Positions 1-5,661 of a DNA stretch of 20,322 nucleotides are shown here, one piece after another. The translations under genes and the position numbers were made by a program. Source of the DNA: Firmicutes bacterium UBA4996 (lineage in GTDB: Bacteria; Bacillota; Limnochordia; Darwinibacteriales; Darwinibacteriaceae); assembly GCA_002396805.1 (NCBI GenBank), contig DGYW01000031.1, forward strand, positions 6,123 through 26,444. Direction: 5' to 3'. The notes under the pieces are model-generated. The model was not told the DNA's origin and made no database searches. It was given only the letters and a program-made list of their open reading frames with translations. The first letter of the stretch is position 1, and the number at the start of each line of letters is the position of its first letter.

Positions 1-2
1 GG

Positions 3-22
3 GGGGGAGCCGAATGCCCCCC
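3..22 (-). terminator. Possible terminator hairpin after the first spore-protein gene
   Basis: Read on the minus strand, just after the stop of the spore-protein gene at 34-270, there is a G-rich run, a short ATTCG loop and a C-rich run. They can form about seven base pairs including one G-U pair. The T-tract expected of an intrinsic terminator would lie beyond base 1, so it cannot be confirmed here. Confidence 0.45.
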
Positions 23-33
23 GTTTCCTTGCT

Positions 34-270
34 CTACTTAAAACCACCTTCTCGGGCTCGCAATTCGTCCTCCGCTTTGGCAATCATTTGACGCACTACA
101 TGACCGCCAGCTTGATCTAGTTCACGGGTGGAGATATTTCCCCAATATTGATTGTAGTATCCGGGGCTTTCTCCTAGTTCGGTAGCCATTTCAAACTTAA
201 ACTTATGGACTGCCTCTACAGCATCGGGAATCAAGATCCCTCGTTCCCTTTTGCTAGCACGTCTTGCCAT
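34..270 (-). CDS. Small acid-soluble spore protein, alpha/beta type (divergent copy)
   Basis: This 78-residue protein belongs to the alpha/beta SASP family, which coats DNA in the dormant spore, protects it from damage, and is degraded at germination by the protease GPR. The family signature is visible: KFEMATELG at about residues 24-32 (the GPR cleavage region, with Met where Ile or Val is usual) and YWGNISTRE followed by GGHVVRQM at 42-62. The ATG at 268-270 was chosen because GGAGGTG lies five bases upstream; an in-frame extension to 327 would run through the hairpin at 295-329 and lacks a ribosome site. It follows a second SASP gene in the same direction. The usual G-S-VGG segment reads DQAGG here, so this copy is more divergent than its neighbour. 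Identity is secure; which sporulation sigma factor drives it cannot be seen. Confidence 0.93.
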   Translation of the reverse strand: MARRASKRERGILIPDAVEAVHKFKFEMATELGESPGYYNQYWGNISTRELDQAGGHVVRQMIAKAEDELRAREGGFK

Positions 271-294
271 TAGCACACCTCCATAAATAGTGAA

Positions 295-329
295 GGATGC
301 CAGCGGCACCCATTTGTGCCGAGGCATCC
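295..329 (-). terminator. Strong hairpin between the two spore-protein genes
   Basis: GGATGCC at 295-301 pairs with GGCATCC at 323-329, and CGGCAC at 304-309 pairs with GTGCCG at 316-321, leaving a six-base loop and a small 2/1 internal bulge. On the minus strand the following bases are only moderately T-rich (TTCACTATTT), so it may be a partial terminator, an attenuator or an mRNA-stabilising structure between the two genes rather than a full stop. Confidence 0.65.
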
Positions 330-348
330 CCCGTTATTCGCTATTAAA

Positions 349-618
349 TTATTGAGTTGGTTCCTGCGGGAAACCTCCACGGAAACTAGCGGTTCCTCCG
401 CCCTGACCTATCAAAGATTGCTGGGCAGCGGCGACCATACGCCTTACCATATGTCCACCAACGGCACCACATTCACGGGAGGAAATGTTGCCCCAATAAC
501 CGGATTTGTACTCGGGGTTAATTCCTAATTCCGTAGCCACTTCATACTTGAATTGGTTCATGGCTTGGAATGCTTCTGGAACAACCTTAATGTTCTTGCT
601 TGAAGAGCCTAGCGCCAT
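349..618 (-). CDS. Small acid-soluble spore protein, alpha/beta type
   Basis: This 89-residue protein is a typical member of the alpha/beta SASP family of spore DNA-binding proteins. It has the GPR protease site region KYEVATELG (residues 24-32), the conserved block GYWGNISSRE (40-49) and GAVGGHMVRRMV (51-62). The C-terminal tail after about residue 70 is rich in Gly and Gln and is not part of the family core. The ATG at 616-618 follows GGAGGTG with a good spacer; the longer in-frame extension to 663 has no ribosome site. It lies upstream of the second SASP gene in the same direction, separated by a stable hairpin. A cysteine at position 50 sits where Ala or Asn is more usual. A sporulation-type promoter should lie in 619-700, but I see only a weak CATTAAA-like -10 and no convincing -35. 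Confidence 0.95.
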   Translation of the reverse strand: MALGSSSKNIKVVPEAFQAMNQFKYEVATELGINPEYKSGYWGNISSRECGAVGGHMVRRMVAAAQQSLIGQGGGTASFRGGFPQEPTQ

Positions 619-700
619 CAAATTCACCTCCTCTTTCCCTGGCAAGTTTAATGTGCCCGGCAAACATCAAGCTTACCCCAGTAGATCGTTGGGGAAATTG

Positions 701-741
701 GAAAAAAAGAAGAACCAGCAGGCATTACGCTGGCTCTTCTT
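701..741 (-). terminator. Intrinsic terminator of the rubredoxin-ferredoxin unit
   Basis: On the minus strand a 13-bp stem (bases 729-741 with 707-719, one G-U pair) with a nine-base loop is followed by a run of seven T. It starts six bases after the ferredoxin stop codon. This is a textbook rho-independent terminator. Confidence 0.92.
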
Positions 742-746
742 AAATC

Positions 747-926
747 TTACAGGCTAATAGCTTCTGTGGGGCAGGAGTCTGCTGCCTCTTGGCAACATCC
801 GGCTCCATCACAATCGGTACTAATTACGTGAGCAAGGCCATCATCGCCCATTTCAAACACTTCTGGGCATACTTCGGCGCACAATCCACACCCAATGCAC
901 AAATCCGCATCTACCTTGGGATTCAT
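747..926 (-). CDS. Small 4Fe-4S ferredoxin
   Basis: This 59-residue protein is a small cytoplasmic electron carrier. It starts with MNPKVDADLC and has C10-x2-C13-x2-C16-x3-C20-P and a final C52-P-TEAI. In single-cluster ferredoxins of this size the 4Fe-4S ligands are the first three cysteines plus the one before the C-terminal Pro, so C10, C13, C16 and C52 are the likely ligands. C20 and one of C39, C44 or C45 could form the disulfide known in Desulfovibrio gigas ferredoxin. The second half reads as a decayed second cluster motif. The ATG is preceded by AGGAGG. It follows the rubredoxin gene by 45 bases and ends at a strong terminator, so the two probably share a transcript. Its redox partner is not shown by the sequence. 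Confidence 0.93.
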   Translation of the reverse strand: MNPKVDADLCIGCGLCAEVCPEVFEMGDDGLAHVISTDCDGAGCCQEAADSCPTEAISL

Positions 927-971
927 CCACTATTCCTCCTCACACTATTATCTCGATTTCTATAGTTGATT

Positions 972-1130
972 CTACAATTCCTCGAATAAATCTTTACCTA
1001 CACCACACTCTGGGCAAACCCAGTCATCGGGTAAGTCGTGAAAGTCAACCCCAGGAGCAATATCTTGTGTCGAATCACCGATCTCTGGATCATAGACGTA
1101 ACCACAAACTGTACATTCCCACTTCGACAT
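972..1130 (-). CDS. Rubredoxin
   Basis: This 52-residue protein is a rubredoxin, a one-iron electron carrier of the cytoplasm. The four iron-binding cysteines are in the two knuckles C6-TV-C9-GY and C39-PE-C42-GVGK. The aromatic and acidic positions typical of the fold (W4, Y11, Y13, W37, F49) and the DLPDDWVCP segment are all present, and the length is normal. The start ATG follows GAGGTG by five bases. The ferredoxin gene is directly downstream. In Clostridia rubredoxin commonly delivers electrons to flavodiiron proteins and rubrerythrins, and an FprA gene lies about 2.7 kb away, so it may serve that enzyme; this is inference. Upstream, the end of the Skp-like gene is followed by nine T but only a weak six-pair hairpin, so partial read-through from that gene is possible. 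Confidence 0.96.
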   Translation of the reverse strand: MSKWECTVCGYVYDPEIGDSTQDIAPGVDFHDLPDDWVCPECGVGKDLFEEL

Positions 1131-1198
1131 ACCTTCACCTCTTTCGAAATTTTGTTCACTGTACTATTCTACCAAAAAAAAAGAAATCCTACTAGTTT

Positions 1199-1657
1199 TT
1201 ACAAGACTTCCCGAATAGCGGAAGGTACCGAGATGCCATAGGCCTTATACATGGCTTCTACAACCGGTGAAGTGAGGTTGACACCGCCATAAATAATGGA
1301 AGATTCCGGTAAAACAGCGGAGATACTATTGGCTTTGGCCACCTCTTCAATAATATTGAGGATAAAGGAGACCAGTTCAACCCGGACTTCTTGTTCAATT
1401 TGTTCAAATCGCCACTCGTAATGCGCACTTAACTCATCAATTTCTTCCTGGGTCTGCAGCTCTTCTGCTTTACCCTGTGCTTCCAGGTAGAGTTGTTCCA
1501 CCTTGTCTTGCAATTCTTTGTTCTTCACATCATATTCTGGATGAGCATAGAACAAAAACTCGAAGTCCACATAGCCAATGTTATTGGCAAAAGCGACAGT
1601 AGGAACTAGAAGCCCTACCATTAATACAAGCACGATTCCTAGGATTCTCTTCTTCAA
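1199..1657 (-). CDS. Skp/OmpH-like exported coiled-coil protein
   Basis: This protein of 152 residues resembles the Skp/OmpH family of periplasmic chaperones. It begins with a clear signal peptide: MKKR, a hydrophobic stretch to about residue 19, and a cleavage site after VAFA (about 24). The mature part opens with IGYVDFEFLF, typical of the family, then has a long charged helical region (about 45-110, rich in Glu, Gln and Leu) and a closing SSIIYGGVNLT segment (119-129) that matches the family's C-terminal strand. I chose the TTG at 1655-1657 because AAAGGAG lies eight bases upstream and it gives an ideal signal peptide; an ATG at 1687 is the alternative. It follows the Rrf2 regulator in the same direction. 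In proteobacteria Skp chaperones outer-membrane proteins; in a spore-former its presence may point to an outer membrane or to another extracytoplasmic role. Confidence 0.8.
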   Translation of the reverse strand: MKKRILGIVLVLMVGLLVPTVAFANNIGYVDFEFLFYAHPEYDVKNKELQDKVEQLYLEAQGKAEELQTQEEIDELSAHYEWRFEQIEQEVRVELVSFILNIIEEVAKANSISAVLPESSIIYGGVNLTSPVVEAMYKAYGISVPSAIREVL

Positions 1658-1732
1658 ACTGGACACTCCTTTGTATTTCACTGTCATAAACTATTCCACC
1701 CCCGACATATATTTCCTGCCACTGTCAACCTT

Positions 1733-2137
1733 TTAGGGGGTATCCGCCACTAAATCCGCGATAGTTCTGTGTTGCAGGACACTGACAAAGGCCGCCTGAG
1801 CTTCCTCCCATACTGCTTGCATTGGACACCGGCCCTCTCGAACACAAGAAAACTCATGGGACATACACTTGGAAATTGCAATGGGACCCTCTATAAGTTC
1901 GATTACATCTTTAATTGTAATCGTGTTGGGATCCGCTTCTAGGCGGACACCACCACCTGGTCCGCGCACCCCTACTACCCAACCTGTGGTACCTAGTAGG
2001 GCAATAATTTGGGGTAAAAAATTGGCGGGAATCTCTTGCCTGGCGGCAATTGTCTTGGAAGAAATATATTCACCTGGGTTGCTAGCCAGCTCAACAAGAG
2101 CACTTACCGCGTATTCCGTCTTCTTAGTAATCTCCAC
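1733..2137 (-). CDS. Rrf2 family transcriptional regulator, probable Fe-S sensor
   Basis: This 134-residue protein is an Rrf2 family regulator, the group of IscR, NsrR and CymR. The N-terminal winged helix spans about residues 1-65, with the typical start MEITKKTEYAVSALVELA and the wing segment GVRGPGGGVRL. Three cysteines, C91-x6-C98-x5-C104, lie where IscR and NsrR bind an iron-sulfur cluster, so it may sense iron-sulfur status, NO or redox stress. The start codon is GTG at 2135-2137 with GAGGTG seven bases upstream. Its promoter is nearly perfect consensus. It is divergent from the exopolyphosphatase gene and leads into the Skp-like gene. The nearby rubredoxin, ferredoxin and flavodiiron genes are plausible targets, but no operator has been shown. 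A cysteine-metabolism role (CymR-like) is less likely because CymR lacks the three cysteines. Confidence 0.92.
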   Translation of the reverse strand: MEITKKTEYAVSALVELASNPGEYISSKTIAARQEIPANFLPQIIALLGTTGWVVGVRGPGGGVRLEADPNTITIKDVIELIEGPIAISKCMSHEFSCVREGRCPMQAVWEEAQAAFVSVLQHRTIADLVADTP

Positions 2138-2170
2138 CGTTTTTCACCTCATCTAGTAAAACCTACCAAA

Positions 2171-2199
2171 ATTATACAGAGAGGACGAAAGTCTGTCAA
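2171..2199 (-). promoter_or_regulatory. Consensus sigma-A promoter of the Rrf2 regulator gene
   Basis: On the minus strand TTGACA (2194-2199) and TATAAT (2171-2176) are separated by exactly 17 bases, a perfect match to the housekeeping consensus. The start codon lies 33 bases further on. An imperfect inverted repeat, TGGTA-N5-TACTA (about 2154-2168), lies just after the -10 box and could be an autoregulatory operator; that part is speculative. Confidence 0.93.
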
Positions 2200-2237
2200 G
2201 AATCGGGGAAATCCCGCTGTTTTCTGTCAGCTCTAGC

Positions 2238-2265
2238 TTGCTTGCTACCTCAGATCTGTTACAAT
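2238..2265 (+). promoter_or_regulatory. Probable promoter of the exopolyphosphatase gene
   Basis: TTGCTT (2238-2243) and TACAAT (2260-2265) are separated by 16 bases and sit about 30 bases ahead of the ATG at 2297. Each box departs from consensus at one or two positions. It is divergent from the Rrf2 promoter, with about 40 bases between the two -35 boxes. Confidence 0.65.
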
Positions 2266-2296
2266 AAGAGTTAAGAACGAATGGGGAGGTCTGCAC

Positions 2297-3802
2297 ATGG
2301 ATCGCATTGGCATTATTGATATCGGGTCCAATTCCGTACGCTTAGTAATCATTGATATCAAAGAAAATCGGGCCCATCATCAAATTGAGCATCTTGAAGA
2401 ATCGGTGCGCCTGCGCAGTGGCACAGATTTTCGAGGCTCGCTAACTGAAGAAGGAATGGCTTATGCAACGGAGACCGTCTCCCTTTTTGTGACTTTCTGT
2501 AAAGCTCGTCGCGTGGAGCACATAATTGCGGTGGCCACTGCAGCCGTCCGGAGGGCTCCCAACGGTCAAGAACTAGTGCGACGCATCCAGCAAGAGACAG
2601 GAATCAAGACCACTATTCTTTCAGGCGAAGAAGAAGCCTATCTGGGTTATCTGGGCCTAATCAATAGTGTTACAGAGCCATCTGGCCTAATGGCAGACTT
2701 AGGTGGAGGTTCACTCAAACTAGTAAGCTTTGCTAACCGTCTAAATCAGAATACAGTAGCGTTAGATTTCGGTGGGGTATCTCTCATGGAAGAATTTGAC
2801 TTAGGAGATCTACCCACCAAAGAAAACCTGCGCAACCTAGAGGCTTATTTAGACGAAGCCTTCGGGCAAATTCCTTGGCTACAGGAACAGCCCAATGTGA
2901 TCGGTCTTGGGGGCACCTTCCGATCCTTAGCACGGGTGTATCGTAACCATGTCCAGTATGTGCCCGACATTACCGATGGCATCGTAATTCCTACCGAAGC
3001 AGTGGGCGAGATTTATTCCATGCTCAGCAAAATGGATGCGGAGCAACGTCGCAAAGTGCCGGGTTTAGAAAGGTCCAGAGCCGATCTTAGTGTGACCGGA
3101 TTCGGGATTATTTATAAGCTTTTGCAGGCATCAGCTAGTCCTGAACTAACGGTCAGCGTTGCTAGTATTCGAGATGGACTATTTTTTAGACACCTTTATC
3201 CTCGTGATCCCATTCTCTTTAACGTCCTTACACATCACACCAATAATCTCATTGACTACTATAATCTAGACGAAAATCATCTCCGCAGAGTCTCCAATCT
3301 AGCTGTTACGCTCTTCGATCAACTGCAACCGTTGCATGGCCTCGGAAGCTCAGAACGCAGGCTAGTATTAATCGCCGGACTGCTCCATGAATTAGGCGTA
3401 GTAATTAGCGTGGAAAGCTTGGAAAAGCACACCTTATATACCATTTTGAACTCGCCCTTACGTGGTCTCAGCCAACGCGAACGAGTTTTGGTGTCCTACC
3501 TGGCAGCCTCCCACGATCAACTATTTCAAGTAAATCTGAAGGACCATGTAACCAACGGACCCATCAGCCTAGATGATATACAGAGTTTCAAAAAGCTAGC
3601 CCCACTCCTACAAATTGCCCATAGCCTAGATCGCTCTAGGACCGGAGTGGTTACCCATGTACAGACAAGGTTAACTCCGGAAATTTGCGAATTGAGAGTG
3701 TTCGGCAGCGGAAAAACCGACCTCGAGATCCGAGACGCTAGCCGGCGCGCAGAGGCTTTTCAAAAAGAATATGGACCAAAACTTGTATTGGTCAAAGGAT
3801 AA
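2297..3802 (+). CDS. Ppx/GppA family exopolyphosphatase or pppGpp phosphatase
   Basis: This 501-residue protein belongs to the Ppx/GppA family, which hydrolyses terminal phosphates of polyphosphate and/or the 5' phosphate of pppGpp. It carries the actin-like ATPase folds: IDIGSNSVRLVI (7-18), AVATAAVRRAPNG (78-90), SGEEEAYLGY (109-118, with the likely catalytic Glu) and DLGGGSLKLV (134-143). The C-terminal half (about 310-501) is the HD-like helical domain of the long family members; LLHELG is where HD proteins have HD, as is normal for Ppx. Length is typical. The ATG follows GGGGAGGT by six bases. It is the only plus-strand gene in this part of the window and ends at a strong terminator shared with the flavodiiron gene. 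The choice between polyphosphate and pppGpp as main substrate cannot be made from sequence alone. Confidence 0.93.
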   Translation: MDRIGIIDIGSNSVRLVIIDIKENRAHHQIEHLEESVRLRSGTDFRGSLTEEGMAYATETVSLFVTFCKARRVEHIIAVATAAVRRAPNGQELVRRIQQETGIKTTILSGEEEAYLGYLGLINSVTEPSGLMADLGGGSLKLVSFANRLNQNTVALDFGGVSLMEEFDLGDLPTKENLRNLEAYLDEAFGQIPWLQEQPNVIGLGGTFRSLARVYRNHVQYVPDITDGIVIPTEAVGEIYSMLSKMDAEQRRKVPGLERSRADLSVTGFGIIYKLLQASASPELTVSVASIRDGLFFRHLYPRDPILFNVLTHHTNNLIDYYNLDENHLRRVSNLAVTLFDQLQPLHGLGSSERRLVLIAGLLHELGVVISVESLEKHTLYTILNSPLRGLSQRERVLVSYLAASHDQLFQVNLKDHVTNGPISLDDIQSFKKLAPLLQIAHSLDRSRTGVVTHVQTRLTPEICELRVFGSGKTDLEIRDASRRAEAFQKEYGPKLVLVKG

Positions 3803-3804
3803 AA

Positions 3805-3841
3805 AAAGATCCTGGTTAGAAACGACCAGGATCTTTTCTTT
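3805..3841. terminator. Bidirectional terminator between convergent genes
   Basis: AAGATCCTGGT (3806-3816) pairs fully with ACCAGGATCTT (3825-3835) around an eight-base loop. It is followed by a T-rich run on the plus strand, and on the minus strand by seven consecutive T made by the A-run at 3801-3807. It can therefore end both the exopolyphosphatase transcript and the flavodiiron transcript. Confidence 0.93.
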
Positions 3842-3847
3842 ATTGTT

Positions 3848-5029
3848 CTAAGAAACCGCCTCGGCAATGTTACTTCCGAGCTCGCGACAACGCTGTTCAT
3901 CTTCGTCGGTTAATCCAAAACGTGCCTTTACGGCGGGATGAGCAATAGCAAGTCTCATTTTTTCCAGTCTCTCTTCTAAGAGGCCGGCAGCCTCACCACT
4001 CCAACCGTAGTTGCCAAAGGTGGCAGCAATTTTACCCCTGGAGGTAATAGCACTGAGTGAATCGATTACCCGCCAAATGGGATAAACAGCATCTGCGTTG
4101 ATGGTCGGAGAACCCAAAACAATAGCATCAAAGGAGCTAATCGCCTCCTTAATCTGATCGTCGGTACTGTTGCCCACATCGATCAAGGTCACATCAACAC
4201 CTGGCTTTTGGCGAGCCCCCTCCGCAACCAATTCGGCCATGCGTCTAGTATGACCGTACGCGGAAGCGTAACCTACTACAACCCTCTTGCGCCCCTGCTT
4301 AACTGTTGCACTAAGGTCTTTATATAACTGGATCATTTGATCCAAATTTTCATCTAAGATAGGTCCGTGACCTGTGGCAATCATCTTCAGTGGCAATCCT
4401 TCAAGTTTTGCTACTGCTTCCTGCACCTTTGGTTTGAAGGGGCCCATAATAGCATCGAAGTAGTAAACAATTTCATCCGTGAAGTCCATTTCTTGTTCAC
4501 TGGCGAAAATCTTTCCTTCTGGGAAACAGAAATGAGAGCCAAAACCATCGCAGGTAAACAGCACCTCTTCTTCCTCCAAATAGGTCCACATGGTATCAGG
4601 CCAGTGCAAGAAAGGAGCCATAATAAAGCGCAATTTCCGATTACCCAAGTCTAACACATCGCCTTCACCCACGATGTGCTTGTTAAACTCCATATTCACT
4701 TGTTCACCGAGGAACTGTATGGCGGCCCGTGAACCGTGCACCGTTAGGTGTGGTGCCCGTTTGAGCAGTTCTTTGATGCTTCCAGAATGATCTGGCTCTG
4801 TATGGTTAACAACTAAATGTTTTAAATCGGTCAAATCTATTTTTTCAGCTAGCTTAGCAAAAAATTCGTCTTGAAATTCAAGTTTAACCCCGTCAATAAG
4901 GGCCGGCTCATCTGCGTCAATTAAATACGAGTTATAAGTGCTACCGAATTCAGTGGGAATAATCACATCAAAGACTCTCAAATCAGGGTCCCGAACACCT
5001 ACCCAGTGAATGCCAGGGCGAATTTCCAT
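3848..5029 (-). CDS. Flavodiiron protein, O2/NO reductase (FprA type)
   Basis: This 393-residue protein is a flavodiiron protein, which reduces O2 to water and/or NO to N2O in the cytoplasm of anaerobes. Residues 1-248 form the metallo-beta-lactamase-like domain with all expected diiron ligands: H76-x-E78-x-D80-H81, H142, D161 and H221. Residues 249-393 form a flavodoxin domain with the FMN phosphate loop ASAYGHTRRMA (255-265). There is no extra C-terminal rubredoxin or flavin reductase domain, so an external donor is needed, and the rubredoxin at 972-1130 is a natural candidate. The ATG at 5027-5029 was chosen over a GTG three codons earlier because that GTG is part of the GAGGTG ribosome site. 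A good promoter lies directly upstream. Whether O2 or NO is preferred cannot be told from sequence. Confidence 0.96.
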   Translation of the reverse strand: MEIRPGIHWVGVRDPDLRVFDVIIPTEFGSTYNSYLIDADEPALIDGVKLEFQDEFFAKLAEKIDLTDLKHLVVNHTEPDHSGSIKELLKRAPHLTVHGSRAAIQFLGEQVNMEFNKHIVGEGDVLDLGNRKLRFIMAPFLHWPDTMWTYLEEEEVLFTCDGFGSHFCFPEGKIFASEQEMDFTDEIVYYFDAIMGPFKPKVQEAVAKLEGLPLKMIATGHGPILDENLDQMIQLYKDLSATVKQGRKRVVVGYASAYGHTRRMAELVAEGARQKPGVDVTLIDVGNSTDDQIKEAISSFDAIVLGSPTINADAVYPIWRVIDSLSAITSRGKIAATFGNYGWSGEAAGLLEERLEKMRLAIAHPAVKARFGLTDEDEQRCRELGSNIAEAVS

Positions 5030-5067
5030 GAAGATCACCTCTCGATATTAATAATCACTCTCGTTAA

Positions 5068-5096
5068 ATCTTAACTCTCTTAGTCAGTTTTGGCAA
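5068..5096 (-). promoter_or_regulatory. Promoter of the flavodiiron gene
   Basis: On the minus strand TTGCCA (5091-5096) and TAAGAT (5068-5073) are separated by exactly 17 bases. The start codon is about 38 bases downstream. Each box differs from consensus at a base or two. It lies between the sulfoxide reductase stop and the flavodiiron start, so the gene can be expressed on its own. Confidence 0.75.
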
Positions 5097-5123
5097 CCCC
5101 TCAAATACCTGGATTTGCCGAGT

Positions 5124-5591
5124 TTACCTCTTCCAATCGCAACTAGACACCAAAATGTCCACGATTACGCCTAAACCCTCCGCATCCTCTTCTGTAAAAC
5201 GGGATAAGAAGGGGCTGTCCACATCCAAGACCCCCAGTAACTCTCCCTCCGCGGTGATCATTGGCACCACCACTTCAGAGCAAGATGCTGGATCACAGGC
5301 AATATGGCCGGGGAATTCATGCACGTTAGAAACTACTGTGGATACTCGACGTTCAGCGGTGGTACCACACACACCCTTACCGAGGGGAATACGGATGCAG
5401 GCAGGCTTTCCCTGAAAGGGTCCGAGAATCAATTCTTCTCCCTCTAGGAGGTAAAATCCCACCCAGTTAATATCCTTAAGCTCTTGAAAGAGCAAAGCAG
5501 CCGTATTAGCTAGATTAGCCAACCAATGGGTTTCGCCCTCCAACAGGCCTCGTAATTGGTTTTGTAGTGCCTCATAGTTTGTATGATACAC
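5124..5591 (-). CDS. Free methionine-(R)-sulfoxide reductase (GAF domain, fRMsr)
   Basis: This 155-residue, single GAF-domain protein matches the fRMsr family, which reduces the R form of free methionine sulfoxide in the cytoplasm, using thioredoxin. The signature runs GPFQGKPACIRIPLGKG (57-73), VCGTTA (74-79), HEFPGHIACD (91-100) and EVVVP (106-110). The three family cysteines are present as C65, C75 and C99; C104 and C151 are extra. The start is GTG at 5589-5591 with GGGAGGTGG upstream. A TATACT box at 5612-5617 could be its -10, but no good -35 is visible because that position falls in the terminator of the preceding gene. The flavodiiron gene follows after a promoter. The company of flavodiiron and rubredoxin genes fits an oxidative-stress role. 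Confidence 0.93.
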   Translation of the reverse strand: MYHTNYEALQNQLRGLLEGETHWLANLANTAALLFQELKDINWVGFYLLEGEELILGPFQGKPACIRIPLGKGVCGTTAERRVSTVVSNVHEFPGHIACDPASCSEVVVPMITAEGELLGVLDVDSPFLSRFTEEDAEGLGVIVDILVSSCDWKR

Positions 5592-5621
5592 GCTTCCACC
5601 TCCCTATGCCCAGTATAACCC

Positions 5622-5654
5622 AGAGAACAAGAAAGCGCCAGATGCTTCCGGCGC
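5622..5654 (-). terminator. Intrinsic terminator after the glucan phosphorylase
   Basis: On the minus strand GCGCCGGA (5647-5654) pairs with TCTGGCGC (5635-5642) through eight pairs including one G-U, with an AGCA loop, followed by TTTCTTGTTCT. It lies eight bases after the phosphorylase stop and separates the carbohydrate operon from the sulfoxide reductase gene. Confidence 0.87.
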
Positions 5655-5661
5655 CCCGTTG

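Noticed and set aside
271..327. Longer start for the first spore-protein gene.
   Set aside because: The extension is coded through the intergenic hairpin and the ribosome site fits the ATG at 270.
1038..1241. Plus-strand reading frame across the rubredoxin gene.
   Set aside because: It is antisense to a clear rubredoxin gene and has no ribosome site or family resemblance.
3380..3410. HE instead of HD in the C-terminal domain of the exopolyphosphatase, at first taken as a lost active site.
   Set aside because: The LLHE form is normal in Ppx/GppA proteins, whose catalytic site is in the N-terminal domains.
5097..5123. Possible terminator between the sulfoxide reductase and flavodiiron genes (CAAAT/ATTTG stem).
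   Set aside because: Only five A-T-rich pairs and no T-run; the region is better explained by the flavodiiron promoter.
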